Shown: one piece after another, positions 46,857 through 58,754 of the stretch
Position numbering within the stretch: position 1 is the stretch's first letter
Layout of the letters: each line of letters opens with the position of its first letter
NCBI GenBank assembly: GCA_928212115.1
Contig: CAKMRJ010001112.1
Coordinates: 402,950,193 to 403,014,192, forward strand
Origin: Lactuca virosa
Taxonomy: Eukaryota; Streptophyta; Magnoliopsida; Asterales; Asteraceae
Reading direction: 5' to 3'
Length of the DNA stretch: 64,000 bases
Notes under the pieces: model-generated
What the model saw: only the letters and a program-made list of their open reading frames with translations
What the model was told of the DNA's origin: nothing
The model's database searches: none
Translations under genes and position numbers: made by a program

Positions 46857-49840
46857 CTAACTACTAAAACTAATATCATCCTTCAGCCCTATGCTCCGAG
46901 CATGCTGGAGATGCTTAGCCCGAGTCAGTCCCTTCGTGAGGGGATCTGCTGGGTTCTCATCCGATGATACCCTCTTTGCCACGAGGATTCCTTCTTCTAT
47001 TCGATGTCTAATGAAGTGATATTTTCTGTCAATGTGTCTGGATCTCCCATGATCTCTTGGTTCCTTGGCTAAGGCAACCGCACTATTGCTGTCACAGAAA
47101 ATCTCCATTGGCTCCTTTATAGCTGGTACAACTCCAAGGTCTCCGATGAAGTTCTTTAGCCATATAGCCTCCTTTGCTGCCTCGCTTGCTGCTATATACT
47201 CTGATTCACAAGTGGAATCAGCCACTGTCTCCTGCTTGGAACTTTTCCAAGTAATTGCCCCTCCGTTTAGAGTAAAGACCCAGCCCGACTGAGAGCGGAA
47301 ATTATCCCTGTCAGTCTGAAAGCTAGCATCACTGTACCCTACAACTCTCAAGTCCTCACTGCCACCGAGGGTAAGGACCCAGTCCTTAGTCCTCCGTAGG
47401 TACTTGAGGATATTCTTTACCGCAGTCCAGTGTGCCTTGCCAGGGTTCCCCTGATACCTGCTAACCATGCTCAAAGCAAAGGCTACATCAGGTCGAGTAC
47501 ACGTCATAGCATACATGATCGATCCTACAGCTGAAGCATAAGGTATTCGACTCATTTCTGCTATCTCAGCCTCAGTACTAGGGCTTTGTGTCTTACTCAA
47601 TCTGGCGTTACTCTGGATGGGTAACTCTCCTTTCTTGGAGTTATGCATGTTGAACCTTTTCAACACTTTGTCCACATAGGTGCTTTGACTAAGTCCAATT
47701 AGTCTTTTACTCCTGTTTCTCAAAATCCTTATCCCTAGGATATAGGCAGCTTCTCCAAGGTCCTTCATAGCGAAACACTTCCCAAGCCAGGACTTTACTT
47801 CCTGCAGGGTTGGGATGTCATTTCCTATGAGTAGTATGTCATCCACATACAGTACCAAAAAGCTGACTATACTCCCACTAGCCTTGATATAGACACAAGA
47901 TTCATCTTCACTCCTTGAAAAGCCAAATTCTTTGATTTTCTCATCAAAGCAAAGATTCCATCTGCGAGGTGCCTGGGGTACTCTGTACTGACAAAACCCT
48001 CTGGCTGAACCATGTAAACATCTTCAGCCAACTTTCCATTAAGGAAAGCGGTTTTGACATCCATTTGCCATATTTCATAATCATGAAATGCAGCAATGGC
48101 TAACAGAACCCTAATAGACTTAATCTTGGCCACTGGTGAAAAGGTCTCATCATAATCAACTCCCGGAGTTTGAGAATAACCCTTTGCAACCAGTCGTGCC
48201 TTATAAGTGTGTACATTACCATCCATGTCGGTCTTCTTCTTGAAGATCCATTTGCACCCAACTATCTTACGATCAGGTACATTGTCAACCAAGTTCCAAA
48301 CTTGATTGTCATACATGGACTGTATCTCGCTATCCATAGCCTCTTTCCATTTAGCAGCCTCAGGGCCTGCCATGGCTTCCGTGTAGCTGTTAGGCTCATC
48401 CAGATTTACCAGTGTGTTATCACTGATAAGTGTCTCACCTTCTGCAGTAATATGAAAACCATAATAATGCTCAGGTGCATTCCTAACTCTGGTGGAACGC
48501 CTCAGAGGTATAGATTCTTCAGTCGGCTCAACAGGAGTTTCCTCCTCAGGTTGAGGGCTAGGGTTTGAGGTTCCTTCACCACTTGACTCTTGAATTTCCT
48601 CAAGGTCAATTTGCCTCCCACTGTCTCCTTGGCTCATGAATTCTCTCTCTCGAAAGAATCCTCTTCTTGCTACAAAGACCACATTATCACTGGGTCTGTA
48701 GAAGATGTAACCAAAGGATTTCTGTGGGTAGCCGATGAAAATACACCTTTCGCTTCGGGGTTCGAGCTTATCGTGAGTCTCGCGTCTCACGAAAGCCTCG
48801 CAACCCCAAATCTTGATGTGGTCTAGATTGGGAACTTTTCCAGTCCACACCTCGTGAGGTGTTTTGGCAACCTTCTTTGTAGGGACTAGATTAAGGATAT
48901 GGGCGGCAGTCTCTAAGGCATACCCCCAAAATGAGATTGGTAGCGAAGCTCGACTCATCATGGAACGAACCATGTCCAACAAGGTCCGATTGCGCCTCTC
49001 AGCTACACCATTCAACTGTGGTGTCCTAGGAGGTGTCAATTGTGAGACAATCCCACATTCCTTAAGATAGTCAAGGAACTCAGTACTAAGATACTCACCA
49101 CCACGATCGGATCGAAGCATCTTAATGTTCCTGCCCAACTGATTCTCCACTTCTTGCTTAAACTCTTTGAATTTCTCAAAGGTTTCTGACTTATGCTTGA
49201 TTAGGTAGACATATCCATATCTACTAAAATCATCAGTAAAAGTCACATAGAACCGATTAGCATCTCTTGTGGCGGTTCTGAAGGGTCCACACACATCCGT
49301 GTGTATGAGGTCCAACAAACCTTCACCCCTAGCACAAGTGCCAGTAAAAGGTGACTTTGTCATTTTACCAAGCAAACAAGATTCACAACTATCATCTGAC
49401 TTTAGGTCAAATGACTCCAAGACTCCATCCTTTTGGAGTTGGCCTATGCGTTTCTTGCTTACATGTCCAAGACGACAATGCCATAAGGATGCTTTATCTA
49501 AGCTAGTGGAAGAGTTAATACACAATACATTATTTCCTAGATTATCTACAACAGATACAGTTTCATACACGCCATCACAAGGTAATGCTTTAAAATAAAG
49601 AACATTATTAAAGAAAGCATCAATACTACCATTATTATTATCAAAATAAAAGGTAAAACCTTGTTTATACAATGCATGAAAGGAAATAACATTTCTTGCC
49701 ATTTCTGGCGAATAATAACATTTATTCAAATCTAATGTAAACCCACTATTTAGCACTAAGGAATAAACTCCTATCTTGGTGACAGGTGAAGCTTTCCTGT
49801 TTCCCATGATCAAGTTTATCTTTCCTGCTCCACATTCTCA
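46857..49840 (-). pseudogene. copia pol: integrase, reverse transcriptase, RNase H
   Basis: From 49,813 the frame holds the end of the protease region, the integrase zinc region (LWHCRLGHVSKKRI, CESCLLGK), the catalytic core (LIHTDVCGP, FTDDFSRYGYVY, RSDRGGEY) and the RT start (WKEAMDSEIQSM, KARLVAKGYSQ). At 47,990-47,900 about 25 residues, including the SIYGLKQ block, are lost with a shift of frame. From 47,858 the RT continues with LYVDDILLIG and the RNase H with SDASFQTD, ESEYIAASEA and DSNSAVALA, ending DDISFSS. The protein would copy and integrate the element; this copy cannot. Confidence 0.93.
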
Positions 49841-50853
49841 CTTCTTTTTAGTCCCTGCAAATCACAACATATGTGAATACCACAACCTGTATCAAGGACC
49901 CAAGACTTAGAATGAGGTGAGTTATTAGACAATATAGTGTATATACCTGCATGGTTGGGTTTTACTTTCCCATCCTTCAAATCTTGCTGGTACTTTGGGC
50001 AGTTTCGCTTCCAGTGCGACTTTTCATGGCAATAGAAGCATTCAGCCTCATTAGGGTTAGCAGAAGGAGTGACAAAACCTTTCTTGGTTTTGCTTGAAGA
50101 GGAGCCTTCAAGGGTCTTACCCTTGGTACCCTTAGAAGGGTTCTTTCTCTTCTTCCCTTTGCCATGCCCGATTGCCAAGACATTGGCCGCAGTTGGAGTA
50201 GGAGTAGGAGTAGTAACAACCGACTTACCCTTTAGACCACTTTCGGCGGTCTTCAAGAGTCCTTGAAGTTTGCTGAGGGTGACTTCTTCCTTGTTCATGT
50301 GATATGTCATGCGGAATTGATCATAACACGATGGCAAGGAGTGCAAAATGATGTCTATTGCTAACTCCTCAGGGAAGTTCACATTCAGCTTCAGTAAACG
50401 GTCCACATACCTTTGCATTTTCTGCATGTGGCCCGTGATGGGTTCACCATCCTTCATTCGGGTTGTTATCATGGAGGAGATTATTTCATATCGCTCTTGA
50501 CGAGCACTTTGATGGTAGCGGTCCATCAAGTCCTGGTGCATCTCAAAAGGATAATAGTCCTCATAGGACTTTTGGAGCTCGGCTGTCATGGTGGCCATCA
50601 TGATGCATGCCACTTTTGTAGCATCTCTTTCATGTACCTCATATTCAGCAAGCTCTTCAGGAGTAGCAGTTGGCTCGGGTACCTTCAGCTCCTTGTCGAG
50701 AACATATTCTTTGTTCTCATACCGAGTGACCATCCTGATGTTTCTGATCCAATCTGTAAAGTTGGACCCATCAAAGATGACTCTCCCACAAAGATTCATG
50801 AGAGAGAAGGAGCTAGTAGGGTTTGAGCCAGAAGCATTGTTATTGGAAGACAT
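49816..50853 (-). pseudogene. copia gag and protease start
   Basis: The 345-codon frame starts at an ATG at 50,853. It has the gag core (FDGSNFTDWIRNIRM, MTAELQKSYEDYYPFEM, HSLPSCYDQFRMTY), a basic Lys/Thr-rich part, a CCHC zinc knuckle with CFYCHEKSHWKRNC, and the protease site SWVLDTGCGIH. A frameshift near 49,840 detaches it from the rest of pol, which normally continues in one frame. Otherwise it is intact. Confidence 0.9.
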
Positions 50854-52148
50854 CTGAAAAGAAGAGGGAATAGATTAGATTAGATATAGAGATAGTCCTT
50901 AACAAAACACCCAAATGTAATATTAAGGCTAGGACCCAACACAATATTTTATAACTTAGAAGAGGGATGCCGTAATCTAAGCTATAAGATATTTGAAGGT
51001 AGGTGAATGACGATTCACCAATTTCCACCATGAAAAACGAAATATTTAATTAGGTTTTAATTGGTTTAGAAACTCCTAGATTCTTTGAGATTCATTGAAC
51101 TTTCTTCAATGGCATGTTTCAATCTCGAGTGTGCCCTTCAAGTTTTGTGACTGGGATGCCGAGGATCACAAAACAAGGTGTGAAGTAACCATGCAAATTA
51201 CTTGGTACCCTTAATGTATTACCCCTCAATCGATGTGCCGGTTAACCACACACGCTCCATCGATACTATGATAAACATTAAGTCACCCTTTACCTACCTT
51301 GTTAAGTTCAAGTTAGTGTGCCGGTTAACCACACACGCTCCACTAACGACTTAAACAAAGTGTAAAGTGTAATTTCATGGATTAGCACCTTATTCACATT
51401 TTCCTAAAATAACTAAGATTGGGAATTCAATAAAGTTTAGTTACTTTAGTATTATCATTATACTTTTAATGAGAATTTATAAGTCCTTGTCCTACCCGTT
51501 CGGCTAACGACCCTCCACCGATCAAGGAAGCGGTGGGTGAGAGTGGACACCCATTAAGTTGCCATTTTATAGGCAACAACCTTATACCCCCCTTATAGAC
51601 CGGCTTCGTGAATGAGGCGTACTAGCGGTAAGACGACTTGATCTTATACATATATAAATATTATTAAACTTATAATATTATAAAGTATAAGGGTTGAATT
51701 TTAACTTTTAAAATTCTAGGGGTTGGAACTAAAGTTTTTAATATGACTTTACATGTTCCAAAACTTGAGGGCAAGTTTTGTAAACTTTCAAAACTTTTCA
51801 TTTCTCATAACTTATGAGTTAATGGTTATTAAAAATGAAGACTCTTCATTTTTTGTAACCTATGTGTTCTTTTAATGGTTATTTATAAATGTGACTTTTG
51901 GTTATCCATAACTTAAGAACTAGTTATGGACTCCATTAAAACACATAAAGATCAAGAATTAATCTAATCAATTATTAGCACATAATTTCTATGATCTTCT
52001 AAACTCATATGTTTATGAATGTTCATATCAAAAATTTCAAGAATCGTAAGTACATATACAAAACTTGAAATTTTGATACGAGCTTTTGAACAAAACTTCG
52101 ATTTTCAAGTTTTTTTTTTTTTTGCATCAAGTATCAAATAAACAAACC
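50854..52148 (-). other. copia 5' untranslated leader
   Basis: About 1.3 kb without a coding frame separates the primer-binding site from gag. It contains two copies, 82 bp apart, of a 25-bp block with gtgccggttaaccacacac (51,233-51,257 and 51,315-51,339), possibly with a role in RNA packaging or structure. Confidence 0.7.
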
Positions 52149-52162
52149 AGGCTCTGATACCA
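52149..52162 (-). promoter_or_regulatory. copia primer-binding site (initiator tRNA-Met)
   Basis: On the minus strand TGGTATCAGAGCC lies one base from the 5' LTR. This is the complement of the 3' end of plant initiator tRNA-Met. Confidence 0.9.
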
Positions 52163-52163
52163 C

Positions 52164-52928
52164 TGATGGGTTTTGAGCATTCTAACACTCCTATGGTGTA
52201 CATGCAACCCTAGAAACCTTGGATCTATGTTTGACTATGATACATGCAAATAATTATTTTTCCAAGGTTCTTATCCTATCTAGCATGGCATGGGGAACTT
52301 GAATCAAATAAAGCTAGTAGAATTACTTACCTTGTAGTTGTAGTTGATTGCTTGGAGTTTTAGAGCCTAGCACCAATAGTGTGGATGCCTCAAATGGAAA
52401 TCACAAATCACCACAAACTTGGAACTTTGAGAGAATAGTAATCACCTTCTTGAAATCGGCCCTCTCACTTTACTCACCACAACTCGTGTGATTTCAAGAA
52501 CCAAATCCTCCTTTATATAGTGTGATGGATTAGGGTTACATTCATGTAAACCCTAATACCCATGTCTTTTCATTTCCATGAGATCCATGGGTTAAAGCTC
52601 CATGGAGTATCCATGGACTTTCCATGCAAGCCTAGCCCATTCCAAATAAGCATTAGCCCACACTATATAAATACAAGAGCCCATATTTAATTAGTCATAC
52701 TTTTAATCTCTAAATTAATTCTAGATTAATTATAGATCAATACTAGTTAAATAATATGATTTTATATTAATATATTAGGACTTATAATATATTAATAAAT
52801 CATAACTTATACTATTCTCGAACGATTATCCATAAATTGTTCGGGTGAAGTGCAACCCAAATGGACCATGCCGGGTCGAGTCAAGTACATACCAAATATA
52901 GTTATGGACTTAGACACTATATCCAACA
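52164..52928 (-). repeat. copia 5' LTR
   Basis: 765 bp with TG...CA ends. The TATA box (CTATATAAAGG) lies at 52,510-52,520. Near-identity with the other LTR shows recent insertion. Confidence 0.95.
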
Positions 52929-52933
52929 TGGAT

Positions 52934-54110
52934 GACACCGATAGTTGAATACCTGTAGCACGGTATTTTGCCAGACTGTCACGAAGAAGCTAGAAAAGTA
53001 CGGATTAAAGCACCGATGTAGGCAATCATGGATGGAGTATTGTATTGGAAGGGATTCATGACACCATGGTTAAAATGTGTAGAGGAAGCCAAAGGCAAGG
53101 AGGCGCTTCGAGAGACGCATGCCGACTCATCAGGTGCAAACGAAGAGGCAAGGGCCCTTACATGAAAAATACTTTGAATGGGCATATATTGGCCAACTAT
53201 ACACTAAGATGCATTGGAAGTAACACGAAAATGTGTAGAGTGTCAAACCTACTCTCTGATCTAAAGGAATCCCCCGACGCCTTTGACGAGTATTTCTATC
53301 CCGTGACCCTTCTATCAGTGGGGAATTGACATCGTGGGGCCATTCCCAGACGCCCCAGGCAAAGTAAAGTACCTGGTAGTCGCGGTAGATTACTTCACAA
53401 AATGGATAGAAGCTGAGCCATTAGCATGAATATCAGGGAAACATATTATAAATTTTCTATGGAAAAATATTATAACAAGGTTTGGAATACCAAAGATACT
53501 CATCAGTGATAATGGGTTACAATCCGAGAATCATTTCACGTCGGTAGCACATCTCCAAACGAATGGCCAAACAGAAGTGTGCAATGGAATTAAGAAGAGC
53601 TTGAGAAAAGCTAAGGGCAATTGGGTCTAAGAGCTACCAGGCGTGCTTTGGTCATACCGAACGACGCCAAGAGTGAGCACAAAAGAGACTCCTTTCAGCT
53701 TAACCTACGGCACGGAGGCAATGCTGCCAGTGGAATTGACGGTTGGGTCACTCCGAACGACCCATTTCGAGGAAGCAAGCAATAAAAAAGATATGAGAGC
53801 AAACTTAGATCTGATCGAAGAGAAGCGTGAATGATCGAACATTCGCCAGTCAGCTTACAAAAATGTTGTGGAAAGGTATTATAACCAAAGGGTCAAATAG
53901 AAAGTTTTCAAAGTAGGGATTTCGTTTTTAGGCGAAATGAGGCAAGCCACACCCAACCGCATGGAAATATGGACCCCACGTGGGAAGGACCATATAAGGT
54001 CATTGAAGCCCACCGCAATGGTGCATACGTACTCGAAACGATGGAAGGAAGGAAAATCCCAAGAACGTGGAATGCCAAAAACATAAGGAAGTTCCATTTC
54101 TAACTCGCCA
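52934..54110 (+). pseudogene. Tat integrase
   Basis: The frame resumes after the copia element with MTPIVEYL. A degraded zinc region (CVEEAKGKEALRETH) precedes the core, WGIDIVGPFPDAPGKVKY with FTKWIEAEPLA, then ISDNGLQ and the C-terminal part LWSYRTTPRVSTKETPFSLTYG. The usual sequence around the second Asp is shortened near 53,520-53,560. At least six stops are present. The domain would join element DNA to the genome. Confidence 0.8.
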
Positions 54111-54269
54111 GTCGGATTGATCACCCGGGGGACATTCGACGCCGAAGGCTCAGTGCACTTTGGCATGCAACTTTATTTTTTTTACAAAGTAGTCAATGTA
54201 ACGGCATGGCTAAGCACAACCGTTTCATTAAAATACTCATTGCATTTGAATGGCCATCTTATTAAAATA

Positions 54270-54490
54270 CTCAACGTATTCAAACTTAAATACTTAGTGT
54301 ATTTACAAGGCTCAGAATAGCCATCAAACTTAAATACTTAGTGTATTTACAAGGCTCAGAATAGCCATCAAACTTAAAATACTTAGTGTATTTACAAGGC
54401 TCAGAATAGCCATCAAACTAAAATACTCAGTGTATTTATACGGCTCAGAACATCCATCAAATCGAAATACTTAGCGTATTTACAAGGTTA
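54270..54490 (+). repeat. tandem repeats in the Tat 3' region, 44-45 bp period
   Basis: About five units carry aatacttagtgtatttacaa and ggctcagaatagccatcaaa. The middle three are almost identical and the outer ones diverged. Tat elements are known to carry such tandem repeats after integrase, and some have seeded satellites. Confidence 0.85.
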
Positions 54491-54722
54491 AACACACCAC
54501 GTACCTAACGCTCCAATAGGCATAATTGCCGATAAATCCCCTATACCCAGCGATTGGAAGCAATCACCCATCGCCACATTACAAAGAAACAATAATAGGG
54601 GTCGAAAACAAAACCATGAGCAAATACAAACCACTATCAAACACCACACTGACAACAAGTTACAAAAGCTTCAAAATTTTCTTTCACATCTCTGAGGGGC
54701 AGCACACGGTACGTAAAGTACC

Positions 54723-57050
54723 TTAAAAGTTAACCACGTCAACACCACCAGCATCGCTTCCCGCCACCGCACCACCATCATCACCATCACCGTCACCACC
54801 ATCGCCTCCGCCGCCGCCACTAGCTCCATCAATTAGCATGCCATCAGGAATTTCATCAACCTCCTCCAGAACGCAAAGCTGCCGCATACCCTCCATGTCC
54901 AAATGCCCCACACCCAGGAGGGAAGCATGATCTATAGTGGCAAACGCAAGAAGGGCATCATTAAGGCTCGTAGTATGGATGGACCGGGAGTCGCTGGCAT
55001 TGGGGTCATAGGAGCCGGAATCCACCTCATCATTCAACCCGCTACGTCCGGACTCTTCACCGGCAAAAAATGCGGCATGCCTAATCCGCCTCACAACACC
55101 AGTAAACTCCGGATGCTCAATTAGCTTGTCCAAAATGAGCACAACTCCCACCCGTAAGAGCCAATCCTGGTTACGTCGAGTAGCCTCTGCCTCAGCTCGA
55201 GCCTCCTCGAAGAGCTTATCACGGTCACAGACATCACACTCCAGGATCTCGTTCTGAATCATGAGCCCTTAGTTGGCCTGGTTCAAGGAATCTACTTTGG
55301 CTTCCAGGGCAGATCAAATTTCTTCTGCAGCAGTTTTCCCCGAAGCAAGTAGAGCACACCTCTGCTCAAAGCCATGAACATCCTTTTCGAGCTTAACAAT
55401 TTGATGCTTCAGGTTGGCCTCCTGGACACTACAACCTGTATGGGCAGCTTCCATCTTGTTAAGCAGTTGGATTCGATGGGCACCAGCGACAAGATAGAGC
55501 ATGGCTTGGGCAGCAACATAAGACATATTATGAGATAAGGCGGGGCTACCCATGGCCTCCATATCGACGACAACAGCAGGTTGAAATGCATGGCGAGCAA
55601 ATTCCATAGTGTTAGTGCGGACAGACAAGCGAGATTCATTTTGCAAACTCCAAGCAGGAACAAACAAATTAGATCTAGAACCTCCCTCAGGGGCCCCCTC
55701 GTGAGGTGGGGTTTGATGTAGCTCAGCACCCCCGGGACCCCTAGAGGGAGAAAGATCAGAAGAAGACTGCGGGATAGATTGAACAGGAACTATGGGCTGC
55801 TTGATCGCCCCCAATCCCCCCGGACTGTTGCGTGTCGTCATCGGGGATCACAACAACTGCCTCTGGCATAGAGGAGATCGAGTTCAATAAACGAGTAAAG
55901 TTGCATCTCGATTGAACTCGCCTCCTGATGTTAAAAACATCAGTGGAGGTCTCCCACATGGCCAAGACGGCCTTCCTCTTAGCAATGGCCCACCAGACGT
56001 TAGAAATGATGCCATCTTTGCTATCATCGACTACCTCCGTATGGCCAGAACTGGCAGCAGAAGATGGATCAACCGTCGAGATAGCCTTGGTGGCTAAAGG
56101 CGGTTCCCCGACGGTCGCCGAAGATCTTTCCACAACCGGAAACACCGGAGAAGCAGTAACGGCAAGCCGATCGGCCCGACAAGGTGGATGAAGCATTTCA
56201 ACTAGATCAATTTCCCCATGCTCCAGCTTCCCCCGATACCGCTTCCGCAGGACCTCGTCCATCGAAAGAGGAGATTCAGCGCCTTTCAAAGCGAAAACAA
56301 GTCAGGAATAAAAATAACCAAACATACAACTTCCCCCGCTCTTTCCCAACAAACAAAGGGGGGGGGGGAGAAGGAAGAATAATAAAACTACTCACCATCA
56401 GTAACAGTGTAAAAGATGGGCATCTTCCCCCGTCTCCTACTGGAAGGGCTTATACCGACGCCAGCGAGCAAAGCCTCTGAGTATTCCTCCGGCACAGCTT
56501 GAGTAGTCCTTTGGAGATCAGAAATAGCCTGGTTATGAGGATATAGCTTAGGAGTGACATCAGCAAAGTTGTTCGCCCGGTACCGCCCATTGCCAACCTG
56601 GTCTCGGTTAACCCACAACCACTTATCTTGCCAGTTCTTGGGGGTCTTACCGTCAGGAACCAAGGTATGCCCCCGTCGCCGAACAGAGAATGTATATTTG
56701 TCGCCGGTAGCACAGAACCTGAAGAAGTACTTGAAGACAAAGTAACCGGGAAGCAGCCCATTGGCTCGCCAGATCATCTCAAATACCACTACTTTGTTAA
56801 CAGCATTCAGAGTGAGCATTTGGATGCTACACCCATTTTCCTACAAAATCTCCTTTTGAAAATCAGTGAGAGGAAGGCGTAGACCAGCGTCGAGGGTTTT
56901 CAGATAAACACCCACCTTGCCTAGGGGAGGAGATAAGATCATCGAATCAGGCGATGGAAACTCAACTCCGTCAGTCGGAGAAAGGCCATAAGCATCACTA
57001 AGAAGCTTGAATTCGACCTCAGACAGATTAGTACTAGATTGAGTAGCCAT
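54723..57050 (-). pseudogene. antisense gene within the Tat element (Transposase_28-like)
   Basis: The ATG at 57,050 is in good context (cccATGGC). Exon 1 (57,050-56,396) has FPSPDSMILSPPLGKVGVYL, RLPLTDFQKEIL and WQDKWLWVNRDQ, the pattern of the Transposase_28 ('putative gypsy type transposon') domain. A predicted 113-nt intron (56,395-56,283, GTGAGT...AG) joins exon 2 in phase. Exon 2 has a coiled-coil-like region (55,450-55,180) and an acidic Gly/Asp tail. Breaks are a TAG at 56,841, a frameshift in C runs at 55,808-55,821, and stops at 55,314 and about 55,271. Without them it would be about 740 residues. Antisense ORFs between integrase and the 3' LTR are known in some Tat elements (gene 23 of maize Grande); their function is unknown. 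Confidence 0.7.
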
Positions 57051-57323
57051 GGGACCAATAGAAAAAACCCTAGAAGAAGAAGGAAAAGAAAGGAAAAAAG
57101 AAGTGGTATGAATAAGGAACGCCTTTGAACTTATAAAGAATAAGGAAAGGCAGGATACTTAAATTCCCTGATGTGATGATGTAACTGACTACCATAATGG
57201 GCAGTCACGTCACCGTAAAAATCGAAGAGACGATTGAATTAGAGCTCAACGAGTGTACCGAGTAGTTAAGTCCAGAACGTCATAGCTAGTCTAGTAACGC
57301 TATGACTACTGGACCAGGGGACT
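57051..57323 (-). promoter_or_regulatory. probable promoter of the antisense gene
   Basis: On the minus strand a TATA box (TTTATAAG, 57,130-57,137) lies about 80 bp before the ATG, followed by a pyrimidine-rich leader ending in CTAGGGTTTTTTC. This layout is typical of a plant gene promoter. The plus-strand polypurine tract (ggaccaggggact) lies at its far edge. Confidence 0.45.
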
Positions 57324-57876
57324 TGATGATGTGCCCCTAGCGCACATAAAAAGCCACGCCCAGACACGCCAGAGAATGCACCAAAGCATGCCGCACCCGG
57401 CAGGCTAAGCCCAACGGAACCTAGCGCCCGTCAGCGCCTCTAAGAGCAGGGAGCTCGCAAAGAAAGGCTCGGCCTCGCCAGGGGCAACTTCCACTCTGGG
57501 ACGAACGCAACGGTCTCAGGCGACAAGGCAGATGCTCATAGCATTACCGCCTGAACCAATCGTTGGCTCTGACAGATTTAGGAGCCTAATCTCCCAATCA
57601 CCATCCCCGATCCTATCGGGTCTGACGCCCTTGTGTACGGAATAGAAGAAGGATTCAGTATAAAAGGCTGCCCCAGGTGGCTTAGGAAGTAAGTCGTTCT
57701 CTCTCAGCTTACTCACAATACAATATCAAGTCTATCCACCGATTTGATTGTCAGAGCGTTTTCCCAGGAGCCTCCTCCCGGAGAACAACTGACGATCCTT
57801 TCTCGTTGTGACCTCGCAGGTTCATCAAAATGATTGAATGCATAAAGCACCGTCGTAACTGAACCAGGTCACATCA
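57324..57876 (+). repeat. Tat 3' LTR
   Basis: It begins TGATGATGTGCCCC after the polypurine tract and ends gtcacatca, about 553 bp. The TATA box (tataaaagg) is at 57,659-57,667. It is more complete than the 5' LTR. Confidence 0.8.
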
Positions 57877-57889
57877 TCAATATATCAGG

Positions 57890-58754
57890 GTTGTAGTATG
57901 GAGATCTTTGGGGTGCCTTATCCGATCGATTTGATCCTTATCCCCATGAGGGATGTCTGCATGATTGTGGGTATGGATTGGCTGAGCCATTTTGGTTCTA
58001 TGATTAATTGTGAGGCCCAACGTGTGGTAGTTCGAACCCCATGTGAGGGAGAACTGGTTATCTATGGAGAGGGAACCAGGATGGGTTCAGGTTTTTGTTC
58101 TTTAGCCAGAGTTCGACATTATATTCAACACGAGTGTGCGGGTTATTTGGCTTAGGTGGTGGATACGTGTGTTGAGGATCAGTTTTTAGTTTCAGAGGTC
58201 CTAGTTGTCAGGGAGTTTGCCGATGTGTTTCCGGAGGAGTTACCCGGTGTGCCTCCTGAGAAGCAGGTTGAGTTTAGGATTGACCTCGTGCCAGGTGCAG
58301 CCCCGATTGCCAAGGCGCCGTACCGCTTGGCACCGCCTGAGATACATGAGTTGTCATCTCAGTTGCAGGAGCTGCTAGGCAAGCAGTTCATCATACCAAG
58401 TAGTTCTCCATGGGGAGCGCCGATTTTGTTCGTTAAGAAGAAGGATGGTTCACACCGGATGTGTATTGATTACTGGGAGTTGAACAAGCTAACGCTGAAT
58501 CTTGTTTCTCCAAGATATATCTGATGACCTCTTTGATCAGTTGCAGGGTGCATCTTGTTTCTCCAAGATAGATCTGAGGTCCAGGTAGCATCAGGTCAGG
58601 GTGAGAGAGGAGGACGTGGAGAAGACCGCTTTCTGGACTTGTTATGGGCATTATGAGTTTGTGGTGATGCCATTTGGGCTCACCAATACACCTGTGATGT
58701 TTATGGATTTGATGAATTGAGTATGCAGGCCGATGCTCAATCGTTCGGTTATTC
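57890..58754 (+). pseudogene. chromovirus protease-RT fragment
   Basis: The end of the protease (PMRDVCMIVGMDWLSHFGSM) runs through an in-frame TAG at 58,153 into the RT: FADVFPEELPGVPPEKQVEF, PYRLAPPEIHELS, FVKKKDGSHRMCIDYWELNK. A short templated replacement at 58,499-58,524 breaks the frame. The RT then goes on (DLFDQLQGASCFSKIDLR, MPFGLTNTPVMF) but stops before the YxDD block, where the end of an LTR is fused to it at about 58,755. Confidence 0.85.

Larger units (their letters stand above)
45254..52928 (-). mobile_element. nested Ty1-copia retrotransposon
   Basis: It is 7,675 bp, with LTRs of 766 and 765 bp that differ at about 11 sites (about 1.4 %), a primer-binding site for initiator tRNA-Met, a polypurine tract and a 5-bp target duplication. 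The pol order is protease, integrase, RT, RNase H, which defines the copia superfamily. One frameshift near 49,840 and a deletion with frameshift near 47,900-47,990 disable the polyprotein. It is the youngest insertion in the window. Confidence 0.95.
32932..57876 (+). mobile_element. Tat-type Ty3/Gypsy retrotransposon, split by two nested elements
   Basis: The order is truncated 5' LTR, primer-binding site, gag, protease, RT, [nested chromovirus], RNase H, archaeal-type RNase H, [nested copia], integrase, tandem repeats, antisense gene, polypurine tract and 3' LTR. A second RNase H and extra sequence between integrase and the 3' LTR are marks of the Tat lineage (Retand, Ogre, Grande). Without the insertions it is about 9.7 kb. 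The two LTRs differ at about 12 % of sites by eye, and all coding parts have stops or frameshifts. No target duplication can be tested because the 5' LTR has lost its first 170 bp or so. Confidence 0.85.

Noticed and set aside
48170..50857. Plus-strand ORFs opposite copia gag-pol, one of 137 codons
   Set aside because: They are shadows of a strongly coding minus strand; no motifs, and antisense length follows codon bias.
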